Shown here: positions 1 to 11,885 of the stretch, in pieces
Layout: every line of letters begins with the position of its first letter
Numbering within the stretch: position 1 is the first letter of the stretch
Assembly: GCA_038496445.1 (NCBI GenBank)
Contig: JALMLS010000376.1
Location: 558,001 to 622,000 of the forward strand
Source of the DNA: Trichosphaerium sp. ATCC 40318
Taxonomy: Eukaryota > Discosea > Flabellinia > Trichosidae
DNA length: 64,000 nucleotides
Reading direction: 5' to 3'
Made by a program: the position numbers and the translations under genes
The notes under the pieces: generated by a model
Databases searched by the model: none
The model's input: the letters and a program-made list of their open reading frames with translations, nothing else
What the model was told of the DNA's origin: nothing

Positions 1-479
1 AATATTTGTAAAAGAACTTAGATAAACCAATTGTAGCAAATAAACAATGTACCAATAGAAATCATAAAAAAAATTCATAAAAACGAATTTGCTTACTTGC
101 TCAGGATCATCGCTAGTCATGTGTGGGCATGTAATAGTTTACAAAATTCCCTCAGTACCTGTACAGCCATTGCGTAGGTTTCTGCAAAAAAAGATAGATA
201 AATGATCGTCAGGAATAAGAAAAAAGACTAAGATTCTAGAGGAACCTTTCAGTGACAATCGTATTTCTGGAAACCTGAATAAGTTTGCTCGATGCGTTAC
301 TTTTTATGATGATCTGAAGAGCCGTGTACTTTAAGATGAAGATGGAGCAAAATTAAGTCATGTATTTTTTAGCTGAATAAGTCAACAGTTTCGCGTGTTG
401 CCACGTATGAAGTGCTAGAAATAGAAAAATCATAGCGTTTTGAGTATCACACATGTACCAGGCGTCTATAAGAAGCAAA
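1..479. other. no gene recognised at left edge
   Basis: No reading frame longer than 60 codons and no recognisable domain was seen on either strand before the ATG at 480. It probably holds the promoter and 5' leader of the alpha-2-macroglobulin-like gene, but no clear regulatory element was identified. Confidence 0.4.
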
Positions 480-3400
480 ATGCAGCTTGTCACGTTATGT
501 TATGCCATTGTGTTGATTAGTGTGGCACTAGGTACCATGCAAAGGTTAAACTGACATTCTAACAACTTCTTTAAGCCTCCGAAGGTCCTAAGCCGCCGTC
601 TCAACTTAAAGTCGTTACGACTGTTTTCCCTAAAGCAAAATATAACTCCAGAGCGCCCATAACAGTAATCTTCAACAGGCACTGAAACCACTTCGTGAAG
701 ATGTACTACTAACTCTGACAATGTAGACCTGTAATCGTACTGGGATCAGACTTTCCTCAAGTCTCCGATGATCTTATCCCCTTTACTCTCAACACAACCG
801 TACCTGGTAATTTCAGATGGGTCACTACTAGTATAGCGAGGTGGGATCCCTTAGTAGACTGGCCACCTGGTTTAGTAGTCGGTGTAACGTTCAAACGTGA
901 TTTTACTGATATGTATGGCCAAAGTATAGGTTCGAATAGCTCTATTGTTGGCGAAGTGTTAACTGTTTTTCGTATTGCAGATTTAGATGATAGTTTTGAG
1001 TTTACGACACCAGCATCATGTATGTTAAGTCTATTTGCTGGTAGCCTGAGTGTATTTCTAACACTTACTAGTGCGCGCTAAGGCTATACTAACATCAGAA
1101 TTAACAAATAACTTAACTGATAATCATTGGTACAAGCGACTCATCCTTGCCGTGCTAACCCTGCTGACAGGCATTCAAGACCCCTTTTAACGTATCCACA
1201 CACCGACACACATGTCCACGAATGTCCTGAAGATGGATTAATACACATAAGCTTCAACTATGGCACGTGTTAAACCTAACAGCTATTCGCGTCTATGAAA
1301 CTAAATGTTTAAAAGACGTCACTTTACAGCTGATGTTGGATGCGCTCACTTTCGCAGACGAAAACGGTATTCCATTAAATAATTTTGTTTACCTTTAATC
1401 ACAGTGATTCAGATAATGAAATATCTATCAGCTCTATATCATATTGTGGAAACAACAAGAGATGCATTGAAGTAAAATTACCGAAATTAGAGCAAGGGGT
1501 CCAGTACACTTTAGAATTACCAAGTGGCTCAGAATATCATCACTATGGCGGAAGAACATCAACAGATATTACTATGTACTTGACAGGGTTACATCCATTC
1601 ACTATTCCTTTTATTCACATGACTTCTCCATCATCTAATCTGTTCGGGATTTGGATTAGACATGGTTTGCCTGATAGTAGTATGGCTGGTGCGCATTGGG
1701 TCATGTTGATTTTATCCTGACTTCAATCAATAGCATTTGATGAATCGCTGGAGATTTTAGATGAAAGTGATACGGTGCTCAATAGGACGCTTACCTTACG
1801 GAACAAAGGTTAGTTCTTTGAATTGTGCATTAATAACCTACAATGTAGCAATTGTTGAGATTTACGTCCCAGATATGAAGCCTTTACAACAGGTAAGCCT
1901 TCATTTACAAAAACTGTACGTTTACTAATGTTTATAGTACACAATTCGGACCAAGGCAAACAGCCAAGTGATTGATGGATATGGACTTGCACTCCAAGAG
2001 TCAGAAGTCTTGATTTATACAGATGAACAACGTTACCCAACATACAACAGAGACTATGTATCATGCCGTTCTTCGATTTTTGATTCTGACTTTGACAATG
2101 GGTGGCACACATTTTCTAATAAAAATACGACAGTAGTCAAGTACGTTTGTCTCCAAATTAAAAAAAGACATTTGAATTTAACTGAAAAAAACAGAGGATA
2201 CAAGGTTACTGCAAATACTATCCAAGAGCTCATTACAATCTATGACGAATGCAATAAGAAATATTCTGAGATAGAGTCATCAATAGAGTCATTGTTGTCA
2301 AGTAAATATATGCATGAAGGATATGTATTGCCTACATCAAGTCTTTTTGGAACTTCAGATTCTTTTTTATTGTTAGAAATGGATCAGTAAGCAAGTTTCC
2401 TAGTCCAATTTAGAAGTCAATTGCTAAGTTTCCTTAGGAAGTTTAGAACTTGCAAGGCGAGATTTATTGGTAAACCTGATGTATCTGTTACTATATTCGG
2501 TGTACAGCAGTAAGTCGTTTACCAGTACTTTGTTTTGAAACACTTTATTAGAGATACGTTTGGCATATGGGTAACTAAGTTAAGCGCTGCTGAAGCTATT
2601 CAAGGCGCTGATATACAACTATGGTATAGAGATGAGAGGGTCGCCGTAGCGCAGGTACAGTTAACAATAGAGGTTTCGAGCTTAAGTTTCTACAGCTTTC
2701 TGATCATAGAGGTATTTCCACAATCAAATATTTGGGGCTCGGATACAGAGACTTAAAGCTAGTAATTAAGACACCAGATGGCAAAATACTTGTATTAGTA
2801 TGAACCTTTACTTTAAGAATCAATTGACACCACTTAGCCATCGCCTTTACCATATTTTTCTGAGCATTTTACTGAAGAAAAAACTATTGGTGCGATTACA
2901 GCTGACAGACCCTTCTACAACATTGGAGATACGGTGCACTTGGTACCTTAAAACCTTTAAGTTTGACTCTATTTACTCGGTTTTAAAGAAGGGTTATTTG
3001 AGGACTATATCGTACAACAACATAACCAGCAGTACATACAAAACAAATAATGGATTGTCACTCTCGTAGGTTGGCTAAATATTTACTGATTCTTATTTCT
3101 TTCTTACAGTATTGATTGGAACTATGACTTTACAACAAATACAAGTATTACAGATTACGACAACGAGATGGGAACTTTCAGTTCGTCTTTTGTTGTACCA
3201 GAAGAAGCTACTTACGGCTTTCATAGACTATCAGTCTCTGGAGTGTACGTTGCATTTGCAACATACCTTCTAAAATACCTTTAGTACAGTTTCAGCGTCA
3301 ATACTTGTTGCAGATCCAAGAGTACCCACAAGCAAAATGTCAGTGAAGCCTTCATCATACATTACTTCGTCCAGAGGCTCAGTTGATATTACTACCAAAT

Positions 3401-6400
3401 TAGAAACATACACTGGCCAGGTATTAATACGCTCTAAATACATGTATACTTATGGAGGACATAGCCAATTCCTTTTCAGAACTTTACGCTATCATACACT
3501 CCGTTGGGCACCTTTGGTGAACTACCGTCCGGTCAAATATATGTCAAGACTGATAATAATGGTATCAAGTGTTGCATTTTAGTATTCCAGCTAATCAAAG
3601 TTTAGGATTTGCTTCGCACACTTTAGATATGAAAGAATTAGATGGCATTGATGAAGCAAATACCATTAGAATTTCCACTGAATACTTCAGTCCATCAAAA
3701 GAGACACTAAGAGACGAATTTGACATCCATATATCGGATTCAGATCACTCGCTGAGTGTTCACTTGGATACAAATGGTAGTTACAAATAATCACAGTCGT
3801 CTATTCTAATTCTTTCTTAGACATAGTACCAGGTTTCACATTCAATGTTGGGGTTGATTTAAAGCATATTAACACTCTTGATAATATAAACAAACCTATT
3901 ACAATTCATCTGTACCAAATCAATTCTTCGTTGATACAACGTGATGCAGTGACAGGTAAAAATAGCTATCCCTACCTTACTTCTATTTATAACACTTTTA
4001 GGTAAGCTTCAGGGTCTACCTTCGCCGGAAGCGAGTTGTGCTGGAGTTATTCCCAATACAAACCTTGTGCTATGTACTTTGAAGATGAAGAAGTTGTCAC
4101 AGTACACCCTGGTTGCAAGTGTTACAGATGACAAAGTGCGTGCACATAAAATCAAGCTTTGCCTTACTAGAAAAAAGGGTTTCGTCGTAACTGAGTTGGT
4201 GTCACTAAGTAAATCCAAAGAATCATGGGAAAAAGACCCCTTGGAAAAACTACCTTCTACAAAGATATCTATTGATAAGGAGGTATATCAAAGAGGGGAT
4301 AATGTAACAATTATATTCAACAACTATTGGAAAGTTGCTCACGTGCTTATTACAATCGGCACATACATGGAAAATATACACATAAAAACAATAACAACAT
4401 TGGGACAAACCACGTGCGTTACTACATGCTTAAAAGTGCTAATACTTCGGTAGAATTCAAGTACCTATTCCTCCTGAGTGTTACCCTTCAGCGTACTATT
4501 ACAAACTAACCTTAGCCAATCACTGACTACAAGTTAAGGTGTTCTTTAGTAGTTACAATGAATAAGCCAAAGAATGTTGCTATAGATTTTGACGTTGACT
4601 TACCGTTATCTCCTTTACTGGATCCATTAGCTCCTTTGTACGTTATATTTACTGTATTTGCTAGTGTAACGTCACTATAGAGCGGAATCAAAGAGTTTTA
4701 CAATCGTTGTTAATACCGGTGTACCGCCCTTAAAAGTTGAAATTACGCCTGAATCTAAGGTGGTTGCGCCCGGACAAGCTACAAAGCTGTCTATTACTGT
4801 AACAGATCAAGATAGTGTAAGTCACGTGATTTGGTTTTATCGAAGTATATAGTACCTAAAGAAATACTAGGCCATAAGCAAAGGCGAAATTGCTTGTTTT
4901 GTTGTTAACAAGGCTGTGTTAGATTTAAAAGAACATCCAACCATAAATATGACAGAAATAGAAAGAAGTGAAAGAATGCATATTAACCATCTCACATAGT
5001 ACTCGGAATATATATCCCTACATATTTATCTAACGCTCGGCGTAGTCTATTCAACTCAAGAAAAGAAGTTAGAAGTGGTAGGTCTTATAATGAGTTAGTA
5101 GCTATGATGAGAAGACTTATGAAAGAGAATCCTTGGCATGTGCCTTCTTTTGACTTTGATACTATATCAGTACGTATTAACAAGCATTCGCTCTACAGGA
5201 AAAGTTAACAAAACCCAAGGATACCAAAACAAACAGATGGGACTTAACACCAATACCTCATTCTATTCATAAATCTAAATATGGAAGCAGACATGTGACA
5301 AACAACTTTGATGCGTTGGAATCAATTCTACTACTGGATCATAGCTATGCTATCCCTGAAACTCCAGCTATATCACACATCAGAGATAATTTTAATTATA
5401 CAGCTCTATTTGTGAGTAGTCAGAGGCTTGATGATAAAGGACAAACTGTAATTGAGATTCCTGAACTACCGGACAACATTGCACAATACGAAATAAGGTA
5501 TTGCTCTTTAAAGTCTTCCTTCCATAATTGTTTGAATAGAGTGTACGCAATAACTCCAGAAGGAAAATTTGGAAGCAGTACTGAAACCATCACAGCCAAA
5601 AAACCAGTTAGTATCAACTCAGCAATACCTCGTATTGTTCGTATGAATGACAAATTTCATGCCGGTGAGTTTACACTAAGATAAATGATACTAACAAGGT
5701 CGCACAGGAGTGACAGTTACAGTAGATGACCCTCTCTTTTACGGTGATATTTCAGTGACAGTTAGCACAACGTGTGAGGTACTATAAACTGTTTTTTATC
5801 CGTAGAATCTTATAGTATGCAGATACTAGCTTTACATGATGTCAACATGAAAACCAAGACAGTTAAAGGAAGTGGTCCTCATCTAATAACATTTCCTCTA
5901 TCCGCAATTGGTATTGGAGAGAGTGAACTAGAGTTTTCCGTACACACTATAGTAGGTGGGAAAATAGAATCAGACGCTGCTAAGGTACACACTATAATAG
6001 GTTCTTTTACTTAAGTAACCAAACTTTAGTTCAAGCTTGAGGTGTTAGGAAAGCAACCACCTGTATTTGTTGCGACATCAACCTCAGTATCCGCAAACAG
6101 TAAAACTTCAGAAAAATACAGCCTTCCGGAATCTGCGCCCCTCTCAGGGTATTACTCAATAAGTGCCGGTGTAGGTAGATATCTTGCTATAAGAAATATA
6201 GGTAAGTTCTCGCTTAACTTTCTAAACAGACTTATCTTTTATTATAGCTGTCAATGTGTTTAAGCAGGCAGAACAGCTTAAATTTCCTAGCTTCTATGAT
6301 ATATTAGCCTGTATTATACCGCCGTCAATTATGCGTTCTTACAAGATCAGCAATCCAGCGGCTGCGGAGGTAATCATTGTTGGCGGTATAATGGAACTGA

Positions 6401-8246
6401 CATTCTCTAGTTGAGTTCAAAGTGCTTGAATAAAATACCTCAGTACTATAAGCACTCTGGACACATGGACTTGTTTGCTTCAATAGATACTGGTGTAGAT
6501 ATAACCTTGAACTCATTTAGCGTGTGGTTGGCTAGAAGGTTAAAGGAATTGGATAATAAGTCGTTCTTATCAAACGAGCAGTTTGGGGCAATGAAGCAAA
6601 GCATAAATTCAAAAATGTAGTGAACATTTAAGAATAACATTATTTATTATCTACGTAGAGAAAAGCTATACACACTAGCAAAGGAGAATGGGCAAGAGTT
6701 TACTCAGTGGAACCAAATAGCGTACAATTTTGGTTTTTTTTACAAGAAACTAAATGTATTCAAGCATTGGCTACTTGGCTTTTGGAGCAAAGTGGAAACC
6801 AATTCCTCAAATTTCTATATTGGATTTAGTTTCGCGTATAGATACTCTAGATGCGGCAGCAAAAGTTGCCATCGCACTTACATACAAATACAATAACCAA
6901 AAGCTGGTTAATAAAATAAAAGGATTACTCGTTTCTCAAATCCGCATACAGGCACGTGATCTATCACGTGATTTAAATTTAACAATTCACAGGGAAGAAC
7001 TGCGTATATTTCAAAAAGCGGTAGCAATCAACCTGACCTCTTAGGCTCTGCATTAGCTTTACTTTTATTCTCAGAGACAGAAAAAGGAGACAATGAAGGA
7101 CTTGTTGAGAAACTTGCCAATTGGATTAGTCGAGACAAAGATGTTAAATTACCATTCTACTGGTTTGAAGCTAATTCACGATATAATGTTGTGGCTATGT
7201 TAGCTTTGCATGTACGTATACAAGAGACATATTGCCCACTTATTCTTTCAAGGCTTATGATAGGAGTACTTCAAGTATAAAACCAAATTTGAGTATAAGA
7301 GCAAAAGCGAACAACAAGGATATCTTTAGGTACCTATAATTATCCCTTAGAGATCTAACAAACTGTCTGACAGCACAAAATTCACTCATCCAGCGGATGT
7401 ATCTGTTACGAAAGTGTACAAATTTGATGACACATTTGGAGACATAGAAATAAATGCTGAGGTAAATTAGTCACTGTACAACTTAACATGTTAATTCATT
7501 CTATTTCAGGGTATTGGAAAGGGTTCAGTTGTTCTTGGCATGTCATTTGTTCCTGAATCGATATCCAATACATCCATAAATAGAGGCTTTGAAGTAGAAA
7601 AGACAATTCGTCTTTACAATACTTCAACAAGAATGCCTTCAGGACCTCATATAACAACTGCAAAATTAGGAGATACTGTTCAAGTATCAATACAAGTTTA
7701 TTCACATGATAGTATCGGTGGATGTGTTATCCGAGATCACTTACCCGGATGCCTTGAAGCTATTAACACCAACATTGCTAAAGCGCTGGTCTGCTTTTTT
7801 TCATCAGAACTCAACTTTGCTCAAAGTTTAATGTAGGATGATTACTTTACTGACAATGGAAAAGAGACAAGTAAGGAATCTGTTACATTTCAGAGATGGT
7901 GTAGTGGTCCCATCACAATAAAATACGAAGCAATTGTATCGTCAAAAGGTATCTTTACGCTTCCTCCAACAAAAGTGTTTGATGTTACACAACCTGAACT
8001 TATGGGTCTGAGTGCTGGTGGAATATTTACAGTTGGTACGTTATCTATCATGTCAATAGCTGACACAAAGAATTAGGTGAAAACAATTTCGGCAGCAAGG
8101 TGAAATCCAATGTGTGCTTGAAGCACAATCCTAAAATACCACGTGATATAGTCTTGACTCAAAATACTGACACTACAAACAAAGAAGCCAAGGGTACCAC
8201 TTGGTTGAGTATTATACTATCCTTCATAGCTGTAATTTTCTTGTAA
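480..8246 (+). CDS. alpha-2-macroglobulin-like surface protein (multi-exon)
   Basis: Alpha-2-macroglobulins are large protease-trapping proteins. The model starts at 480 with a signal peptide (MQLVTLCYAIVLISVALA), whose last codon is split by an intron at 532. A typical N-terminal Big/MG motif follows ('APITVIFN' then 'WPPGLVVGV'). Around 5.39-5.65 kb a macroglobulin core reads 'ALFVSSQRLDDKGQ' and 'IEIPELPDNIAQYEI', as in the bacterial-type family, followed by 'VNDKF'-like MG10 sequence. At 6262-6276 the expected thioester block G-C-x-E-Q reads KQAEQ, so the cysteine is missing. The 3' end encodes a hydrophobic tail (WLSIILSFIAVIFL, stop 8244-8246), fitting a GPI signal or membrane anchor. 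The gene contains many short introns. Domain family is fairly secure; the exact exon set and length were not resolved. Function as a surface protease trap is inference. Confidence 0.72.
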
Positions 8247-8348
8247 CGAATAAATAACTTGTCAACAATAAGTAGTTCAACTTGATGAAAAAAAAGGCGC
8301 AAAAAGTCTACAAAGGTAAAACTAGATGCTTAACGGCTCACTAAACGG

Positions 8349-10446
8349 ATGGAAGTAACTGAGAGTGATAAAACACAATGCTTTAGCGTTATAGCTGATA
8401 GAGGAGGTGAAAAAATAAGCCACGAGATTAATGTATGTTAATAGCGAATAAAACATTAAAAATACGCCGAATTAACATGTAAAGGTAAAATCTAGAGAGA
8501 ATCTAGCCGAAATTATATCAAATCTACTCGTAGACCTTAACTTTGATAGCATTGCTATCTTTAAGAACAATGAAAGCTCCTCAGATGAAATACACCAAAA
8601 AGGTGAAACATACAAAGCCATTAAATCAATTTTACGACTAACTTCCTTTTTTTTTCAATTAGTCCACATAGAATACAAGCCAAATGAACCTTCAGATACA
8701 ATTACATCAGTCTGGCTCATGGGAGATTTTTTAGACAACTGGAAGGGTGTTAAACAGCTTATGAAAGTTGGTGACACGTGGGTACGAACAGACAAAAAAT
8801 CTTCTGTTCAGAAGTCATATTCTTTTTTTTTTTTTGCTGCGTTAACATATGCATTTAGGGCACTTTTGTTATGTTGCCTCCAGGTACTTTTCAGTACAAC
8901 TTTGTTGTAAATCGAAGATCATTGGAAACAACAAAGAATGTCTCTGTTGGCGAAGATGGGTATCACACAATTACTGTTGAGCAAAACAAAAGTATGTCAA
9001 CTACAGAAATAGCCCTTTGAATTCTAACTTTACTCTTTAGAGTTGAGTGGTAGCACTGACGATATTAACATGCCATTAAAGCCTGTAATCTTTCCTAAAG
9101 AATCTTGTGGGCCTCATAGAGAGTCAGTTACATGCATAGCTATACCTGATGGTAGTTCAATGGCAAGACGTTACTTATCGCTATAACAAAACTGTTTTAC
9201 TAACACAAAGTAGTCACATATCCTTACAGGCTCTAAAGACAACACAAGTACAAATCTAAATATCGCATGTGTATGATGTTTATTAATAACACTATAGTGA
9301 AGCTCTGGAATTTAAATACACTGGAAGGAGAGTATACATATCAAGGTCATACAAGATGGGTTACTTCAATAGATGTCTCAGACAAACGACAAGTAAGGCC
9401 AAATGTTTCAATGAATGACTATACTAGCACTGGATGTAACTCTTTTCATTGTGTATAATTCACTCTTGTAGGTCGTAACATCTTCAGGAGACAAGACGCT
9501 GAAACTATGGGATGTATCAACAGGTTAAACTTTTTCATTTTTTTCAAAATTCAAGTTAATATTTTAACATCAGGTGAAGTTAAAAAGACCTACACAGGTA
9601 ATAAACGATACATATCCGCTACAAAGTTTTTTGCAAATTCAGATTATATTATTGGTGGTGGCACAGGTGGTCGTTTAAAGGTGTGTTAAGTCAGAAATAC
9701 ACATTTTGTTTCTAAAAACAAGTGTAGATTTGGGATGTTGAAGATGGAGCTATGGTTGTTAATATGAGTGTACACGAAGGATGGGTACGCATAAGTAGCA
9801 TGTACAAAGAGTTTTTGTAGCTTACTTTGCATAGATTATGGATATAGACGTTCATGAACTTCATATTTTGACTTCTTCTTACGATGGTCATGTAAAGTTG
9901 TGGGATTTTATTTCAAAGAAGTGTGTTTTAGATATTGACCTTAAAAGCTCTGTAAATGTTGGTAGACTATCTAAAGATGGTAAAACAGCAGTTACAGGTG
10001 CTAATGATATGCAAGTGCGGCTATGGGATATGGAAACAGGTACGCCGCTTTGCAGCTTGCTGTTTCAAAAGGACAACTAAAATGTCTTATTTCGCCTGTG
10101 TAGGTGCATGTAAAATAGACTTGCTTGGTCATGAATCTTGTATATCTTCAGTTTACCCTTACGATGATTGTAATAAAATTGCATCGTGCTCTTATGATAA
10201 AACAGCGCGGATATGGGACTTAAGATTGAAGGATTGTACAGCTACTTTGGAGGTGTGTTTTTACAAAACATCATTCCGACGTTCTTATGCTTGGCTTAGG
10301 GTCATGTTAATTGGGTTAACTCTGTAATTACTGTACCCAGTAAAAACATGGTTATAACGGTGAGTAAGGACACGAGTATTAAAGTATGGGACGATAGAAA
10401 AAATGAGTGCATTAAAACTTTTGGAAATCCAGTGGTACAACTTTAG
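8349..10446 (+). CDS. CBM48/AMPK-type glycogen-binding domain fused to WD40 repeats
   Basis: The N-terminal ~110 residues are unrecognised. A carbohydrate-binding module follows at about 8.70-8.99 kb: 'VWLMGDFLDNWKGVKQLMK' then 'MLPPGTFQYNFVV', the pattern of the glycogen-binding domain of AMPK beta subunits and CBM48. After an in-frame splice near 8993-9042 come about six or seven WD40 blades ending in WD or WN dipeptides ('VKLWNL', 'LKLWDV', 'VKLWDF', 'VRLWDM', 'ARIWDL', 'IKVWDD'), a beta-propeller scaffold. The stop is at 10444-10446. Introns use GTATGT/GTAAGT donors. The gene starts about 100 bp after the preceding gene on the same strand. The likely role is a cytosolic scaffold that binds glycogen or starch-like polymers; this is inference. 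Both domains are clear in sequence, and the splice join between them keeps frame. Confidence 0.8.
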
Positions 10447-10617
10447 TTTTTTTCACAAAGCGTTGCCTTCTAAAATCACCATAGTTCGTGCCAGACTTTA
10501 CACCAAAGAATAAAGAAACACGGAAACTTCAGCATAGCTGAAGCTTGAAAAACACAAGCGGGTAAAGTGTAAAATAAACAAGGACGTGAAAGTCTCATTA
10601 GGTCAACAATTTATTGG

Positions 10618-11812
10618 TTAGTTGACTTGTATGTTACTGAAGGTTACAGATGTGTTGATGTTACAATCAGTATTGTAATCGCAAGGAGGAATATCTAACC
10701 AAGACATTGTACTTGCTTTATCTCCCCAGTAAGATACAGTGAGTACCATACCAGCTCTGAAAGCTTCAGTCATAGAAGCAAGTCCGCCGCAATTTCCACT
10801 GTTGTGATTGAATGATATTGACTTTCCTGATTGTCTTAGAGTTGTTATTATAGTACTTAGCTGTCCGCTACCATCAGTCTGGAACTGAGTGGAGACATCG
10901 AAGCTTTGGGTGGTATCTATTTGGTAGTTTCCGCCTAGTTTTCAAAGTGTCAATCTACGGTAAGAGATTCGCTCAAGATAGAGCATACCTGGACCGTAAG
11001 CGTTGCCTTGGTTCCTAGAGCTTTGAGAGCAACCGCCACCATCACAGTTGTAGTAATGTCCGTTCGAAGGAGCACCACATGAATGAGGAGTAACTTGGAA
11101 AGCATGAGTGTTGGCTTCCATTACGTCCATCTAATCGAACATTAACTCGCTTTTTTTGTTTTATGTGTGAACGCGTACCTCAGGGCACAATTCACCGCAA
11201 ACGTTGTTGGCATCGCAATAGTAATCCTTACATTTGGTAGCGTCCGGTTGACCATTAGTGCCAATCGCAGGCATCTTTACGAGGTATCTAATAAAAGGAT
11301 AGTTAGCAGCGAAAGAAAACAACACAAGACGAAAGAAAAACAACCCACGGGAACATCACGTGGAACATTCATTTCGGAAAGTTGGTCCGAAAAAGAAAGC
11401 GTACAGAGCCGCATTACAAGCGCATCCAGCTTGGCTGAGATCAACAGTATAAGAGAGTGTTTTTCCGAGCAGTTGTAGGCCTAGAAACATGTCTGGCTCA
11501 AAAGAGTTTACACACTTTTCGGCAATGTAGAACCTCTGTAAGTGCTGAGTTACTACAAGTGATCCTAGTAATGTTTTGTTAGTAACAAACTTTTCACATT
11601 TAGGAGTAAGTTTTTTTTACTCAACGTTCCCTAGACGTAATAAACGTACCTGATACTTTTACTTTACCGTTGTTTCCACCCGATTGAACAATGTAGGTGG
11701 AGTTGTTTACACCACCAACACTGACAGATCCAACAACGACAGAGGTCTGGCAATCAGCATTAATGAGTGCGACACAGGCAAAAATCAATAGAGCAGCTTT
11801 GAGTATAAGCAT
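10618..11812 (-). CDS. secreted GH7 family glycoside hydrolase (cellobiohydrolase/endoglucanase-like)
   Basis: The start at 11812 opens a clear signal peptide (MLILKAALLIFACVALINA). Downstream exons carry GH7 blocks: 'SYTVDLSQAGCACNAALY' near 11.44 kb, matching the family's 'FDVDLSNLPCGLNGALY'; a Cys-rich segment at 11.27-11.18 kb; and 'MDVMEANTHAFQVTPHSC' at 11.13-11.08 kb, matching 'EMDIWEAN..ALTPH'. The catalytic triad E-x-D-x-x-E is kept, with the first Glu ending one exon and Met-Asp starting the next. The C-terminal part ('MVLTVSYWGD', 'MSWLDIPP') also fits. The product is compact, about 300 residues, against roughly 430-450 for fungal enzymes, and no cellulose-binding module was seen. 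GH7 enzymes hydrolyse beta-1,4-glucans with retention. Its start lies 73 bp from the end of the next gene. Exon edges in the N-terminal third are uncertain. Confidence 0.82.
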
Positions 11813-11854
11813 TTTACGTGAACTTTAAAAAAAAAGAACACTTTTGACTTTGTT

Positions 11855-11860
11855 CACGTG
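11855..11860. promoter_or_regulatory. CACGTG palindrome between the GH7 and DUF2009 genes
   Basis: The motif sits in the 73-bp gap upstream of the GH7 start as TTCACGTGAC. It is one of about 50 such palindromes in the window. CACGTG is the classical E-box/G-box core bound by bHLH factors. A regulatory role here is inference from position. Confidence 0.35.
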
Positions 11861-11885
11861 ACGAAATTTTTTATTTTGTGGATTT

